Source of the DNA: Novipirellula artificiosorum
GTDB taxonomy: Bacteria; Planctomycetota; Planctomycetia; Pirellulales; Pirellulaceae
Direction of reading: 5' to 3'
DNA: 64,000 nt
Assembly (NCBI RefSeq): GCF_007860135.1
Contig: NZ_SJPV01000003.1
Coordinates: 541,744-605,743, forward strand
Shown: piece by piece, positions 1 to 9,786 of the stretch
Layout: each line of letters opens with the position of its first letter
Position numbering within the stretch: position 1 is the stretch's first letter
The notes under the pieces: generated by a model
The model's database searches: none
Seen by the model: the letters and a program-made list of their open reading frames with translations, nothing else
What the model was told of the DNA's origin: nothing
Position numbers and translations under genes: made by a program

Positions 1-1082
1 ATCCCCGTATCGAAGCGCTTCGATCATTGCTTGACTCGCTCAAAGTGGATGCGATGTTGGTGACCGACGAGATCAACGTCCGCTACCTTTCCGGCTTTAC
101 TGGCGATAGCTCCTACTTACTGATTGGGCCCTCGGAAACCCGAATGCTGAGCGATGGTCGGTACGAAATTCAGTTGGCCGAAGAGTGCCCCGGTTTGCAG
201 ACCCTGATTCGTCCGCCCAGCCAATTACTGGTGGACTTGGTTCAAGAGGTGATCAATAGTTCCCCTTATGGTCCAATTGGAATCGAGGCGGGCCACGTCA
301 CCTTAGCGCAGTACCGCGAGTGGTGCGAGAAGTGCCCCTCCGTTGAATGGATCGAAACCTCTTCGACGGTGGAGCAGTTGAGAATGGTCAAGGACGAGGG
401 GGAGATCAAGATCATCCGCGAGGCGGTGTCGATCGCCGAACGCTGCTTTCAATCGCTGATGCCGATGCTGACGACGAAATGGACGGAGCGGCAGATCGCT
501 CATGAGTTGGAGTCAAGAATGCGATTCTTGGGCGCCGAATCGGCAAGTTTTAAGCCGATCGTGGCGTTGGATGCTGCGGCCGCACTTCCCCACTATCAGC
601 CAGCGGAGGTCAACATTCCGTCCACCGGAACCCTCTTGATCGACTGGGGAGCCAAGTTTCAGGGCTATGCCAGCGATTTGACGCGAACGATGACGATTGG
701 GCCAATTTCGCAGGCTTTTCAACGAGTCTATTCAGCGGTGTTGGAAGCACAATTGGCCGCAATTGAAGCGATCCGCCCCGGCGTCGAAGGCAAGCAGGTT
801 GACGCAATTGCCCGTGGAATGCTTGAAAAAGCAGGCTTTGGCAACGAGTTTAACCATGGACTCGGCCATGGAATTGGCCTACAAATCCACGAATCTCCTC
901 GAATGAGCGCCAACTGCGATCAAATCCTGCAACCTGGCATGATTGTGACCGTTGAACCCGGCGTCTATTTGCGAGATCAGTTCGGTATTCGGATTGAGGA
1001 CGACTGCTTAGTGACCGCAACGGGCTGCGAAGTGCTCAGCGGTTTGGCAAAGGGCCTCGATGATTGTCGCGTTGTGCTGTAA
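1..1082 (+). CDS. M24 family Xaa-Pro aminopeptidase (5' end cut by window)
   Basis: Cytosolic metallopeptidase expected to remove an N-terminal residue ahead of proline. The five dinuclear-metal ligands of the M24 'pita-bread' fold are visible: Asp in LLIDWG and Asp in ASDLTRT, His in GLGHGIGL, Glu in VEPGVYL and Glu in RIEDD near the C-terminus. The N-terminal creatinase-like domain starts with VDAMLVTDEINVRYLSGF. The frame stays open to base 3 and the codons before the TTG at 27 read RIEALRSL, which matches the usual family N-terminus, so the real start lies left of the window. It sits 81 bp upstream of accB, a neighbourhood common in other bacteria. Family is secure; exact substrate (PepP or PepQ type) is not. 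Confidence 0.93.
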   Translation, partial: PRIEALRSLLDSLKVDAMLVTDEINVRYLSGFTGDSSYLLIGPSETRMLSDGRYEIQLAEECPGLQTLIRPPSQLLVDLVQEVINSSPYGPIGIEAGHVTLAQYREWCEKCPSVEWIETSSTVEQLRMVKDEGEIKIIREAVSIAERCFQSLMPMLTTKWTERQIAHELESRMRFLGAESASFKPIVALDAAAALPHYQPAEVNIPSTGTLLIDWGAKFQGYASDLTRTMTIGPISQAFQRVYSAVLEAQLAAIEAIRPGVEGKQVDAIARGMLEKAGFGNEFNHGLGHGIGLQIHESPRMSANCDQILQPGMIVTVEPGVYLRDQFGIRIEDDCLVTATGCEVLSGLAKGLDDCRVVL

Positions 1083-1163
1083 AACTTGGCCTTTCAAAAA
1101 TCCGTTTTCGGGCGAGTCCCCATTTTAACCATGAACGTCAATGCTACTGACGGTGAATCAAAT

Positions 1164-1640
1164 ATGAGTAAAGGCGGAAAGCCGAGCCAGAACGTGTTCG
1201 ATATTGAACGGCTCCGGACCATTATCGAGTTGATGGAAGAACACGAATTGTCAGAAGTTGACCTGCAACAGGGTGACGAAAAGATCAAATTGAATCGTGG
1301 CGCCGCTGCCCCGGCGGTGGTCCATCATGCCGCTGCGGCCGCGATCTCGTCGCCCGCAACGGCGGTGCCTGCCAGCGAAACGGACAAACACGCAGGCACG
1401 GTGACCATCAATGCGCCGATGGTCGGAACCTTTTACGCCAAAGCGACACCGGAATCGCCCCCCTTCGTGAAGGTCGGCCAACGTGTCAGCGAAGACACCA
1501 TTGTTTGCATCGTTGAAGCGATGAAGGTGTTCAACGAGATTCCCGCCGAGTGCTCCGGGACGATCACCGAGATTTTGGTAGTCGACCAACAAGCGGTTGA
1601 TTTTGGAAAACCCATGTTCCGCGTCGATCCTAACGCGTAA
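1164..1640 (+). CDS. accB: Biotin carboxyl carrier protein of acetyl-CoA carboxylase
   Basis: Carries biotin between the biotin carboxylase and carboxyltransferase halves of acetyl-CoA carboxylase, the first committed step of fatty acid synthesis. The C-terminal biotinyl domain holds the canonical [10 protein letters not shown], whose lysine is biotinylated. The N-terminal part ([20 protein letters not shown]) is the AccB-specific helix, followed by an Ala/Pro-rich linker. The frame is open from 1086, but the ATG at 1164 ([10 protein letters not shown]) gives a normal 158-residue AccB; an ATG at 1131 is also in frame. The stop is 22 bp before the accC start, so the two genes form an operon. 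Confidence 0.95.
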   Translation: MSKGGKPSQNVFDIERLRTIIELMEEHELSEVDLQQGDEKIKLNRGAAAPAVVHHAAAAAISSPATAVPASETDKHAGTVTINAPMVGTFYAKATPESPPFVKVGQRVSEDTIVCIVEAMKVFNEIPAECSGTITEILVVDQQAVDFGKPMFRVDPNA

Positions 1641-1662
1641 TCGCATTCGCAGAGAACTTCTC

Positions 1663-3006
1663 TTGATCAAGAAAATCCTAATCGCCAATCGTGGCGAAAT
1701 AGCCTTACGTGTGATCCGTGCATGCCGTGAAATGGGCATCCGCTCGGTGGCCGTGTACAGCCAAGCCGATGCCGACTCGATGCACGTCCGATTGGCCGAC
1801 GAAGCCTACTGCGTCGGCAAACCACGCAGTGCCGATAGCTACTTGAAAATCGACCAAATCATCGCCGCAGCGGAAGTCGCCGGCGTTGACGCGATTCATC
1901 CCGGCTATGGTTTCCTGGCCGAGAATGCCCATTTTAACGAAGTGTGTCGGTCGAGCGGATTTGAGTTCATCGGTCCGAGTCCCCAAGCGATGGAAAAGCT
2001 GGGCGACAAGAATACCGCGCGGAAGATGGCGATCGAAAACGAAGTTCCCGTCGTCCCCGGCAGCGACGGGCTGATCGAAAATGACGCCGATGCCATCGCC
2101 ACCGCTGCGAAGATCGGCTATCCCGTTTTGATCAAAGCAACCGCGGGCGGTGGCGGTAAGGGAATGAGGGTGGCCGAGGACGAAGCATCGCTTGCCACCG
2201 CATTTTCCCAAGCTCGAAAGGAAGCGGAAGCGGCCTTTGGCAATGGTGGATGCTATCTGGAAAAGTACATCGGCTCCCCACGGCATATCGAAGTCCAAGT
2301 GATTGCGGACAATTATGGCAATGTGTGCCATTTGTTCGAGCGTGATTGCAGCGTCCAGCGGCGGCACCAGAAATTGATCGAAGAAGCGCCGAGCCCAAGC
2401 TTGCCAGCGGATCGACGTGAAGCGATTTGCGCCGCAGCCGTCCGAATGATCAAAGGTGCCGAGTACAGCAACGCGGCGACCGTCGAGTTCATCGTCGATG
2501 CCGACAATAACTTTTACTTCATCGAAGTCAACGCGCGCATCCAAGTGGAGCATCCCGTCAGCGAGATGGTCACGGGGGTCGATTTGATCCGTGAACAGAT
2601 TCGTGTTGCCGGCGGCGAGAAACTGTCTTTCACGCAAGACCAAATTGAGTGTCGCGGCGTGGCGATGGAGTGCCGGATCAACGCGGAAAACCCCGACAAA
2701 AATTTCCAACCGAACCCGGGAAAGATTCTCAAGATCTTTATTCCTGGCGGACTCGGTGTCCGTTTTGATTCGCACGTGTACGCTGGCTACACCGTCCCCG
2801 CCTACTATGACTCGATGATCGGCAAGTTGATTGTCTACCGCTCGACTCGTGAAGAAGCGATCGCGACAATGCGACGAGCGTTGATGGAACTCCAAGTCGA
2901 GGGTATCGCGACCACCGCCTCGTTCCATGACCAAGTGTTGCAACACGCCGAGTTCGTCGAAGGTCGTCACGATACGAAGTTCGTCGAGCGCGAATTCCTT
3001 TCGTAG
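1663..3006 (+). CDS. accC: Biotin carboxylase subunit of acetyl-CoA carboxylase
   Basis: ATP-grasp enzyme that carboxylates the biotin on AccB using bicarbonate and ATP. It shows the N-terminal fold ([19 protein letters not shown]), the glycine-rich ATP loop ([12 protein letters not shown]), [19 protein letters not shown], and the catalytic [22 protein letters not shown] start at 1663, preceded by AGAGAA, yields 447 residues, almost the usual length, and begins exactly at the conserved region; upstream in-frame codons overlap accB and look non-coding. Together with accB it makes the first half-reaction; accA/accD are not in the window. Confidence 0.96.
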   Translation: MIKKILIANRGEIALRVIRACREMGIRSVAVYSQADADSMHVRLADEAYCVGKPRSADSYLKIDQIIAAAEVAGVDAIHPGYGFLAENAHFNEVCRSSGFEFIGPSPQAMEKLGDKNTARKMAIENEVPVVPGSDGLIENDADAIATAAKIGYPVLIKATAGGGGKGMRVAEDEASLATAFSQARKEAEAAFGNGGCYLEKYIGSPRHIEVQVIADNYGNVCHLFERDCSVQRRHQKLIEEAPSPSLPADRREAICAAAVRMIKGAEYSNAATVEFIVDADNNFYFIEVNARIQVEHPVSEMVTGVDLIREQIRVAGGEKLSFTQDQIECRGVAMECRINAENPDKNFQPNPGKILKIFIPGGLGVRFDSHVYAGYTVPAYYDSMIGKLIVYRSTREEAIATMRRALMELQVEGIATTASFHDQVLQHAEFVEGRHDTKFVEREFLS

Positions 3007-3137
3007 TGCGGCACGGCCGCATGCGAAGTGAGGTACCGATCGAATCACGTTCGCTCGCTGCCGTTGGTCGCTCGAATCGTGTTGGAGGGGCATCCCATTC
3101 AGTGATCATTGATGTAATGCGAACCAAGGCAAACAAC

Positions 3138-3749
3138 ATGTTTCAGCTCGTGGTCGGAACGAACAACCCCAAGAAGCTGATCGAGTTGCGTTTGCTTCTT
3201 CCTGAGGATCAGATTCGGCTACGGTCGCTTGCTGAGATTCCCAATTCGATCGACGTCGAAGAGACTGGAGCAACGTTTGCGGAAAACGCGGCGATCAAAG
3301 CGACCGAACAGGCGAAGCGACTTGGCCAATGGGTGGTTGCCGAGGACAGCGGATTGACGGTCGATGCGTTGGGTGGTCGGCCCGGTGTCTACTCGGCACG
3401 TTATGCAGGCGAGCATGGCGATGACGAAGCGAATAACGACAAGCTGCTGAGAGAATTGGCGGAGGTTCCGGATGAAAAACGGATCGCGCACTTCAACAGC
3501 TACCTGTGCCTTTCCGATCCCAATGGCGATGTCCGGATCGAAACGAATGCTCGATGCACCGGACGAATCGCACACCAGCGACAGGGTACAGCCGGCTTCG
3601 GGTACGATCCGCTTTTCATCATTCGCGAATACCATCGTACGTTTGGCGATCTGGATCTGGCAGTCAAGCGAGCGATTAGTCATCGGTCACGGGCTCTGCG
3701 ACAGTTCGTTCCACGTTTGCTCCGATTGATTGAGACGGAAAGTGTTTGA
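3138..3749 (+). CDS. rdgB: Non-canonical purine NTP pyrophosphatase (RdgB/HAM1)
   Basis: House-cleaning enzyme that hydrolyses dITP, XTP and related deaminated nucleotides to monophosphates. Family motifs are all present: N-terminal VGTNNPKKLIEL, VAEDSGLTVDALGGRPGVYSA, GFGYDPLFI and the C-terminal SHRSRAL. The ATG at 3138 follows AAGG at a good distance and gives 203 residues, the normal size; the frame is open back to a GTG at 3006, but that extra segment has no family resemblance. The 3' end overlaps the next gene by 8-20 bp, which suggests translational coupling. Confidence 0.94.
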   Translation: MFQLVVGTNNPKKLIELRLLLPEDQIRLRSLAEIPNSIDVEETGATFAENAAIKATEQAKRLGQWVVAEDSGLTVDALGGRPGVYSARYAGEHGDDEANNDKLLRELAEVPDEKRIAHFNSYLCLSDPNGDVRIETNARCTGRIAHQRQGTAGFGYDPLFIIREYHRTFGDLDLAVKRAISHRSRALRQFVPRLLRLIETESV

Positions 3750-4467
3750 CGTTCTCTTTGAAGACAACCATTTGTTGGTGGTCGATAAGCCCGCCGGTTT
3801 GGCGACGATGGGGGCCGAAGGGGAGCAGACGCTCCACTGGCTCGGCTGCGAGTACTTGCGAACACGCTACAACAAGCCTGGACGGGCCTTTTTAGGGATT
3901 GTCAGTCGACTCGACGCGATGACCAGCGGAGTGATCGTGATGGCCAAAACGAGCAAGGCGGCGTCCCGATTGGCACCCCAGTTCTCGGGTCAAGGAAACA
4001 ACCGGGCATCCAAAATCTACCTTGCCATGCTCGAGGGTGCACTCCGCGACGAGGCAGGCGAACGGAGTGATTTCGTCATCAAAGATGATGCCGCACGGCG
4101 GATGCGCGTTTGCGGCGAATCGACCCCCAATGCACTGTTGGCAAGGCTGCGGTTTGCGACCCTCGCGAAATCGCAATCCGAAACACTGGTGGCGGTCCAG
4201 TTGCTTTCCGGCCGCAAACACCAAATTCGTGTTCAGTTTGCAAACTTGGGGCATCCCGTTTGGGCCGACCGAAAGTATGGTGGGCGACACTCAATGGATG
4301 TCGGCATCGGGCTGCACAGTTTGCAGTTGGCCATCAACCATCCCACACTTCCCGAACGCAAGCTCTTCAAAGCACCCTTGCCAAAATCATGGCACCGATT
4401 TGGTAAACTGGTGCAACCGATGAATCAAATTCACCATCACGCGAACCGTTTGTTGAGTCCCCCCTAA
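3730..4467 (+). CDS. RluA-family RNA pseudouridine synthase
   Basis: Predicted to isomerise uridine to pseudouridine in rRNA or tRNA. The catalytic aspartate lies in VSRLDAMTSGVIVMAK, the RluA signature; the N-terminal VLFEDNHLLVVDKPAGL and the later SGRKHQIRVQF are also diagnostic. No S4 RNA-binding domain precedes the catalytic domain, so it is a short form of 245 residues. The start is uncertain: TTG at 3730 or GTG at 3742, both overlapping rdgB. The target uridine cannot be told from sequence. Confidence 0.92.
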   Translation: MRRKVFDVLFEDNHLLVVDKPAGLATMGAEGEQTLHWLGCEYLRTRYNKPGRAFLGIVSRLDAMTSGVIVMAKTSKAASRLAPQFSGQGNNRASKIYLAMLEGALRDEAGERSDFVIKDDAARRMRVCGESTPNALLARLRFATLAKSQSETLVAVQLLSGRKHQIRVQFANLGHPVWADRKYGGRHSMDVGIGLHSLQLAINHPTLPERKLFKAPLPKSWHRFGKLVQPMNQIHHHANRLLSPP

Positions 4468-4476
4468 CGGATTGAA

Positions 4477-4965
4477 ATGAGAAGGAACGCGAAGTCACCA
4501 GCCGCTCCCTTTGTGCCAAACAAGATCGTTTCCGGCGGTCAGACAGGGGTTGACCGCGCTGGACTTGAGTGTGCGATTGCGTTGGGCATCGAGCACGGTG
4601 GGTGGTGCCCAGCGGCGAGGTTGTCCGAAGATGGTTCGATCCCAAGTCGCTACATGCTGACCGAAACCGACTCGCGAGATTACCCCGCACGCACCGAATT
4701 GAATGTCGTGGACAGCGACGCAACGCTTATTCTCTACGAACGGAAATTGACTGGCGGGACGTTGTTGACGTATCGAATTTGTCGCCGGTTGAGCAAAGAC
4801 TTTTTGCTCGCGCGTCTCGATCGTGACGACGTTGATCTGGCGCGACAATGGATCGATAGCTTACGGCCAGAGACGCTTAATGTCGCAGGACCTCGCGAAA
4901 GTACGTCGCCCGGAATCGAACGGCGGTCGATGATGTTTCTGATGCAAGTGTTCGCAAACCGTTAG
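4477..4965 (+). CDS. SLOG-fold 'putative molybdenum carrier' family protein
   Basis: 162 residues, close in pattern to the family annotated as putative molybdenum carrier, a member of the SLOG/lysine-decarboxylase-like Rossmann superfamily. The nucleotide-binding start IVSGGQTGVDRAGLECAI and the segment LYERKLTGGTLLTYRIC are typical. It begins 9 bp after the pseudouridine synthase gene and ends the + strand run. The molybdenum role comes from a eukaryotic homologue and is not established for bacterial members, so the biochemical function is open. Confidence 0.82.
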   Translation: MRRNAKSPAAPFVPNKIVSGGQTGVDRAGLECAIALGIEHGGWCPAARLSEDGSIPSRYMLTETDSRDYPARTELNVVDSDATLILYERKLTGGTLLTYRICRRLSKDFLLARLDRDDVDLARQWIDSLRPETLNVAGPRESTSPGIERRSMMFLMQVFANR

Positions 4966-4978
4966 CCTGGATAGGTTC

Positions 4979-6430
4979 TTAAAGCACTGGGCAGACGTCA
5001 AACCATTCCCGGTCTTGCTTGTACATCCACTGCGTCGATTCGGGTGGCCCCCACAATCCCGTTTCGTACTCATACAGCGGCGGTGCTGCAGGGCTTCGCC
5101 ACGCAGCGAGGATGGGGTCGATGATCCCCCACGCCAATTCAACTTCATCACTTCGAGCAAACAAACTGGCGTCACCGGTCAACGCATCCAACAGCAACCG
5201 TTGATAGGAATCCGGCAGCGACTTGCCGCCCGGCGTATTGCTGAAGCTGAAATCCAAGGTGCTGGTTCGCGTTTTCATTTCCGAATCGGGCACCTTCGTT
5301 TCAAAGTGCAGCTGAATTCCTTCAGCCGGCTGGACCTGCATCACCAATCGGTTCCCCACCGGTTCGCGTGTCTTTTCGCCGAACAGGATATGGGGAACGT
5401 TCTTGAATTGAACAACAATCTGCGTTGTTCGGCATGACATCCCTTTGCCGCTACGGAGATAAAAGGGCACCCCTTTCCAACGCCAATTGTCACAGTAGAG
5501 CTTCAAGACCGCGTAGGTTTCGGTATCGCTATTGGCCGGCACGCCTTCTTCTTTTAGGTACCCTTTGTATTGCCCGCGAACGGTGTCGGAGGCGAAGTCA
5601 CCGCCCGTCATCCTGCGAATGCTGTGCAGCACTTTCACCTTTTCGTCTCGTACCATCGCCGCATCATAACGAGCGGGCGGTTCCATCGCGGTGATCATCA
5701 TCAACTGCAAAAGATGGTTTTGAAACATGTCACGCAAAATTCCTGCCGTGTCATAGTATCCCGCTCGCCGACCAATTACGACTTCTTCCGCGACCGTAAT
5801 TTGAACGTGATCCACATAACGCCGATTCCAGATAGGTTCGAAGATCAGATTCGCAAACCGAAGGGCAAAGATGTTCTGTACCGTTTCTTTGCCAAGATAG
5901 TGGTCGATGCGGTAGATCTGATCTTCGCGGAACACTCCGTGAATCGAGGCATTGAGTGCACGAGCCGACTTCAAATCGGTACCGAACGGTTTTTCGATGA
6001 TCACGCGTCGAAAACCTGTTTCGTCGTTATTCAAGCCGGCTGCGCCCAGCTGTTTGATTGCTTCCTCGTACAATTGAGGCATGGTCGACAAATAGTACAA
6101 CCTCCCCGAATGATGCTCGGGTTCGATCGTGTCTAAGAATTCGGCAAGCGATTCGAAGTCGTCTGCATTTTTGATATCACCTGGCAGGTAGTAAAGCGTG
6201 TCAGCGAAACGAGCCCATGTTTCATTGTCAAAACAATCGTTGGCGAATTCTTCAACGCTGGTGCGAAGTGAATCTCGCCATTGTTGGTGTTCGAAATTGC
6301 TCCGGGAAACACCGACGATCAGTGAACCTTCGGGAAGTCGGTTTTTTTGAAACAATCGGTAAAGTGCCGGAATCAGTTTGCGGCTGGTCAAATCGCCTGA
6401 GGCGCCAAAGATGACAATTGTGTTGGCCAT
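4979..6430 (-). CDS. zwf: Glucose-6-phosphate 1-dehydrogenase
   Basis: Oxidises glucose 6-phosphate to 6-phosphogluconolactone with NADP+, entering the oxidative pentose phosphate pathway. The coenzyme-binding GASGDLTSRKLIPALY is at the N-terminus, EKPFGTDLKSA follows, and the active-site RIDHYLGKETVQN carries the catalytic histidine. At 483 residues it is full length. It is convergent with the SLOG gene (13 bp between stop codons) and has no other pentose-phosphate gene next to it. Confidence 0.97.
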   Translation of the reverse strand: MANTIVIFGASGDLTSRKLIPALYRLFQKNRLPEGSLIVGVSRSNFEHQQWRDSLRTSVEEFANDCFDNETWARFADTLYYLPGDIKNADDFESLAEFLDTIEPEHHSGRLYYLSTMPQLYEEAIKQLGAAGLNNDETGFRRVIIEKPFGTDLKSARALNASIHGVFREDQIYRIDHYLGKETVQNIFALRFANLIFEPIWNRRYVDHVQITVAEEVVIGRRAGYYDTAGILRDMFQNHLLQLMMITAMEPPARYDAAMVRDEKVKVLHSIRRMTGGDFASDTVRGQYKGYLKEEGVPANSDTETYAVLKLYCDNWRWKGVPFYLRSGKGMSCRTTQIVVQFKNVPHILFGEKTREPVGNRLVMQVQPAEGIQLHFETKVPDSEMKTRTSTLDFSFSNTPGGKSLPDSYQRLLLDALTGDASLFARSDEVELAWGIIDPILAAWRSPAAPPLYEYETGLWGPPESTQWMYKQDREWFDVCPVL

Positions 6431-6566
6431 ATCGTGATTTCATTGTGAACGTCGTTCTGAAAAGTGTCTGCGAACGGCTAAAGCTTACGAAAACACCTTC
6501 GGATTGCCCAGGATGCTTTTGCAGCCCCCCAGATAGAAAGCGGGCTTACCACGCCTTCTGTGCCGA

Positions 6567-7673
6567 TCACCGCGCACCGACACAGCATTCCCGCAGCACC
6601 GCTTCGTACCGAGTCACCATGGATTCCCAGCCGAAACGGTCGCTGACTTCCGATGCCTTCGCTGCCAATTGGGCGCATCGTTCAGGGTCGTCCGTCAACC
6701 GCTTGATCGCTTCGCAGAGCGCGTTCACATTGTCATCGCACAGCAGCCCGTCCGACTCATGCTTGATGATTTCCACCGCGCCGCTTTGGCATCGCATCCC
6801 AATGCAAGGTAATCCGGCTGCCATTGCTTCGAGAAGCGCCGACGGAAACCCTTCGTAATGGCTAGGCAGCACGAATAAGGATGCTTTGGCGTACTCCGGT
6901 TCAATCGGGCGTACCCAGCCTGGCATCTCCACCGAGTTGGCAACCCCAAGTGAATTCGCCAGCCTTTGCAGGCTGTCTCGCTGGGAACCTTCACCGACGA
7001 TGCGTAGCGTCCAGGGCGTTGGCAACCGTTTGCCCGATTGTTGCGCGAAGATCGCGAAAGCATCGATCAAGCGGTCGAAACCCTTTTCCTGCTCCAAGCG
7101 GCCGACGCCAAGAATCACGTTCCCTTCTCGCTGCGAACGGTACTCGCTCGCCACCGGATCAACCGCTGACGGAATCACCTCGATCCGGTCACGGTGCAGC
7201 GGCGAAAGCGTCTCGGCGATGGACGAGGTCAAGGCAACGACGCGGGCTGACCTGGGATAGACGCGGCGGCGTACCCCTTCCCAGAAACGCCCAAGTTGTT
7301 GATGTTCTGGGTCGCTTCGTTCACTGATCACGACCGGTATCGGGCTGCCGATCATGGCCAACAGCACGTCAATATTGGTCCGGTCACAAAACGATAGGAC
7401 GACATCTGGATGCTCTCGGCACACGGCCCGGCGAATCGCTCGCAGTCGGCGGAGCAGATTTGGCAGCTTGGCCAGTGGGCTGGGCCGATCCACCATGACG
7501 TCCAACGCGATCTTTCGGACCGAAGCGGATAACTCGTGGCGATCATGGAGTCCGTCGTCGAGGGTGACCAGCACGACGTCATGTGAACGCTTGGATAGCC
7601 TGGCGGCGAGCCTGGCCATCACACGCTCAGCGCCACCACCGCAAAGCGAATGAATGATGCAAACGATTTTCAA
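6567..7673 (-). CDS. GT4-type glycosyltransferase
   Basis: Retaining GT-B glycosyltransferase, probably adding a sugar to a surface glycan or lipid on the cytoplasmic side. The N-terminal domain starts KIVCIIHSLCGGGAERVMAR, the donor-binding half has GVGRLEQEKGFDRLIDAF, and the E-x7-E region is PSHYEGFPSALLEAMAAGLP. The start is uncertain: a TTG at 7673 begins exactly at the conserved fold (368 residues), a GTG at 7703 adds ten residues, and the frame is open to 7820. No other glycan genes flank it, so acceptor and donor are unknown. Confidence 0.88.
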   Translation of the reverse strand: MKIVCIIHSLCGGGAERVMARLAARLSKRSHDVVLVTLDDGLHDRHELSASVRKIALDVMVDRPSPLAKLPNLLRRLRAIRRAVCREHPDVVLSFCDRTNIDVLLAMIGSPIPVVISERSDPEHQQLGRFWEGVRRRVYPRSARVVALTSSIAETLSPLHRDRIEVIPSAVDPVASEYRSQREGNVILGVGRLEQEKGFDRLIDAFAIFAQQSGKRLPTPWTLRIVGEGSQRDSLQRLANSLGVANSVEMPGWVRPIEPEYAKASLFVLPSHYEGFPSALLEAMAAGLPCIGMRCQSGAVEIIKHESDGLLCDDNVNALCEAIKRLTDDPERCAQLAAKASEVSDRFGWESMVTRYEAVLRECCVGAR

Positions 7674-7900
7674 GGATTCGCCGCGTTTTGAAGGCTTGTT
7701 CACATAATCAAATCGCACTTTGCAAATGACGCGGCCCAAAAGGAGCCAAAAAGGATGCCATCGACGGATGGAAAATGCGAATGTTTGGAATGATTTAGTT
7801 GAAACGGTCGTTATGGGCAACTAGCGTGAATGATAGCACGGGGGGCTTTCGCCGACTTCTCTCCCTCACCCAAAAACGGGTATCCCTCAGAGGTTTTTCC

Positions 7901-8353
7901 ATGAATAAGCTCTCCATCGCCATCGTGGTCGCAATTGCGGCGGCCCTTTCCTCTGCCAATTGTGCATCGGCTCAATATCCTGGGTTCCTTGGCGGCTACG
8001 GCTGCGGATCCGGCTACAACTTTTACGGTGGATTTGGCGGCGGTTACCGGACCCCGCCCTATTTTGCAATGCATCCGCCGGTCTACTATGGTGCCCGGTA
8101 TGCGCGTCCGTATGGCATGAGCCCGTTCCCGGCATCTCCCATGGTCACCGCACCGGAAAGCTACCGCGGCCGATTGGAATCCGAATTCATCCAACCGGGC
8201 GTTCCTCGCGTCAACCATAGCAGCAATCCTTGTGTCAGTTGCTCCACCGCTTTCAGCGTCGAGGAGCCTGCTCAGGGACCGGTTCGCAGCAATCCGTTTG
8301 TTGAAGGCGAAGCAACGCCGGACCAATTGGTATCCACCGGCGCGGTGCGCTGA
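7901..8353 (+). CDS. Small Gly/Tyr-rich secreted protein
   Basis: 150 residues from the ATG at 7901, preceded by CAGAGG. A clear signal peptide (MNKLSIAIVVAIAAALSSAN to SAQ) is followed by a low-complexity Gly/Tyr/Pro-rich stretch (YPGFLGGYGCGSGYNFYGGF) and a tail with CVSCS. No enzyme family is recognised. Composition resembles small exported structural or surface proteins of planctomycetes. Paired cysteines (one in GYGC, two in CVSC) could form disulfides. A GC-rich hairpin without a T tract follows the stop. Confidence 0.75.
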   Translation: MNKLSIAIVVAIAAALSSANCASAQYPGFLGGYGCGSGYNFYGGFGGGYRTPPYFAMHPPVYYGARYARPYGMSPFPASPMVTAPESYRGRLESEFIQPGVPRVNHSSNPCVSCSTAFSVEEPAQGPVRSNPFVEGEATPDQLVSTGAVR

Positions 8354-8766
8354 ATCGCGGCGTTTGCGCCGCTTGCATTGTGCGATCACGAGGCTGCGGA
8401 GCTTCCCCGATTCGGCTCTGGCTGGGGAGCTGCGGCCTTGGGCTGGGGGGGCCCTCTCACCATGGTCATCTGGCATCGACTTCATGGAACCGGCTTGTTT
8501 GGGCTGTGGCCACCCCGCGGCCGCCTGGCAGGTCACGCCCGTATGCGGCTCCCTCGACGAACCGGCCGGAATTGCTAGACTGATAGGGGATACGGGTTGT
8601 TGGCCATTCGCTTTGCGGGGGCAACAGCCGTCCGAATCGGTACCGGCATCCTCTTTTCTTGGCACGGCTCTTTTCTTATCAGCTGACTTTGCAAGGAGAC
8701 GAAGGTGGCGGTCCGTCGACGCCGTACGACGCTCCTCTTCCGCTTTCTTGCCAACAGGCACCTACA
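8354..8766. other. Intergenic region upstream of the Mn importer operon
   Basis: About 410 bp with no supported gene. It holds a 6-bp GC-rich hairpin at 8357-8372 (GCGGCG-TTTG-CGCCGC) just after the previous stop; there is no T tract, so it is a weak terminator candidate. The promoter for the Mn importer operon must lie here. I looked for an MntR/DtxR-type palindrome and did not find a convincing one by eye. Confidence 0.5.
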
Positions 8767-9786
8767 TTGAAAATTTGGATACGATCCTTTGCTGCCGTCT
8801 TGGTGATCCTCTCGACGGGCTGTTCGCGATCCAACAGCAAATCAGCGTCCCAGTCATCTCCGCCACCGGTCTTCGCCAAGGAATACCCCATTGCCGTCAC
8901 CACGACGGTTGGAATGGTGGCGGACATTGTGCGTCATGTGGGGCAGCAACACGTTCAGGTGACTCAAATCATTGGTGCGGGCGTCGATCCTCACCTTCAC
9001 AAAGCCAGCCGCGATGATGTGTTGGCGATGATGAACAGTGACGTCACTTTCTACAGCGGTTTGATGCTAGAGGGCAAAATGGCGGATACGTTTGAGAACA
9101 TGGCGAAGAGCAAGCCCGTGATTGCGGTGACCGAGAAGATCGATGAGGCCTACCTGCTCGAACCGGAAGACGTGCGTGGGCACCATGACCCGCACGTTTG
9201 GATGGACGTTTCGGCATGGTCAAGATGTGTTGAGGTCGTCGCTGAGACCCTTTCCGCATTCGATCCTCCGCATGCCGACGACTATCGTTCGAACGCCGAG
9301 GTCTATTCGCAACAACTCGTTCGCCTGCATCAGTACGGACTTCAAGCCATCGGCTCCATCCCGGCGGATCGTCGAGTGCTGATTACCTCGCACGATGCCT
9401 TTAACTATTTCGGACGCGCCTACGGGCTGGAAGTGCTTGGGGTCCAAGGTTTGTCAACCGAATCCGAAGCGGGCCTGCAACGGATCAATGAACTGGTTAA
9501 GCGGATCGTTGACCAGCAAGTCAAAGCCGTCTTTATCGAAAGCAGTGTTCCGCCGAACAACATCAATGCCTTGATCGAAGGTGCGAAATCAAAAGGCTAC
9601 GATGTTCGTATCGGTGGCGAGTTGTTCTCGGATGCAATGGGCGCAGGGGGGACGTATGAAGGGACCTACGTTGGGATGCTCGACCACAACATCACCCTTG
9701 TCGCACGTTCGCTTGGCGGAACGGCTCCGGCAACCGGCATGCTCGGTAAGCTCTCGCTGAATTCGCAAGAAAGTCCATCGCCGTGA
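8767..9786 (+). CDS. Mn(II)/Zn(II) ABC transporter substrate-binding lipoprotein
   Basis: Cluster 9 (TroA/PsaA/ZnuA-like) binding protein that captures a divalent metal outside the inner membrane. A TTG at 8767 gives MKIWIRSFAAVLVILSTGCS, a lipoprotein signal with lipobox LSTGC; longer upstream frames lack sense. Metal ligands by family alignment: His in DPHLHKAS, His in HHDPHVWMD, Glu in STESEAG and Asp in GGELFSDAMG. The His-His-Glu-Asp set is the manganese-type arrangement. A His-rich loop, common in ZnuA, is absent. The stop overlaps the ATPase start (GTGA), so it heads a four-gene operon. Confidence 0.92.
   Translation: MKIWIRSFAAVLVILSTGCSRSNSKSASQSSPPPVFAKEYPIAVTTTVGMVADIVRHVGQQHVQVTQIIGAGVDPHLHKASRDDVLAMMNSDVTFYSGLMLEGKMADTFENMAKSKPVIAVTEKIDEAYLLEPEDVRGHHDPHVWMDVSAWSRCVEVVAETLSAFDPPHADDYRSNAEVYSQQLVRLHQYGLQAIGSIPADRRVLITSHDAFNYFGRAYGLEVLGVQGLSTESEAGLQRINELVKRIVDQQVKAVFIESSVPPNNINALIEGAKSKGYDVRIGGELFSDAMGAGGTYEGTYVGMLDHNITLVARSLGGTAPATGMLGKLSLNSQESPSP

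Noticed and set aside
1705..3093. Long minus-strand ORF (462 residues) opposite accC
   Set aside because: It is the antisense shadow of a strongly conserved gene; composition is His/Asp/Arg-rich with no domain.
8354..8766. MntR/Fur-type operator before the Mn importer
   Set aside because: No convincing palindrome of the known types was seen by eye.
8232..9017. Plus-strand ORF of 261 residues across the importer promoter
   Set aside because: Overlaps the secreted protein gene and the binding-protein gene in another frame; low-complexity, no motif.
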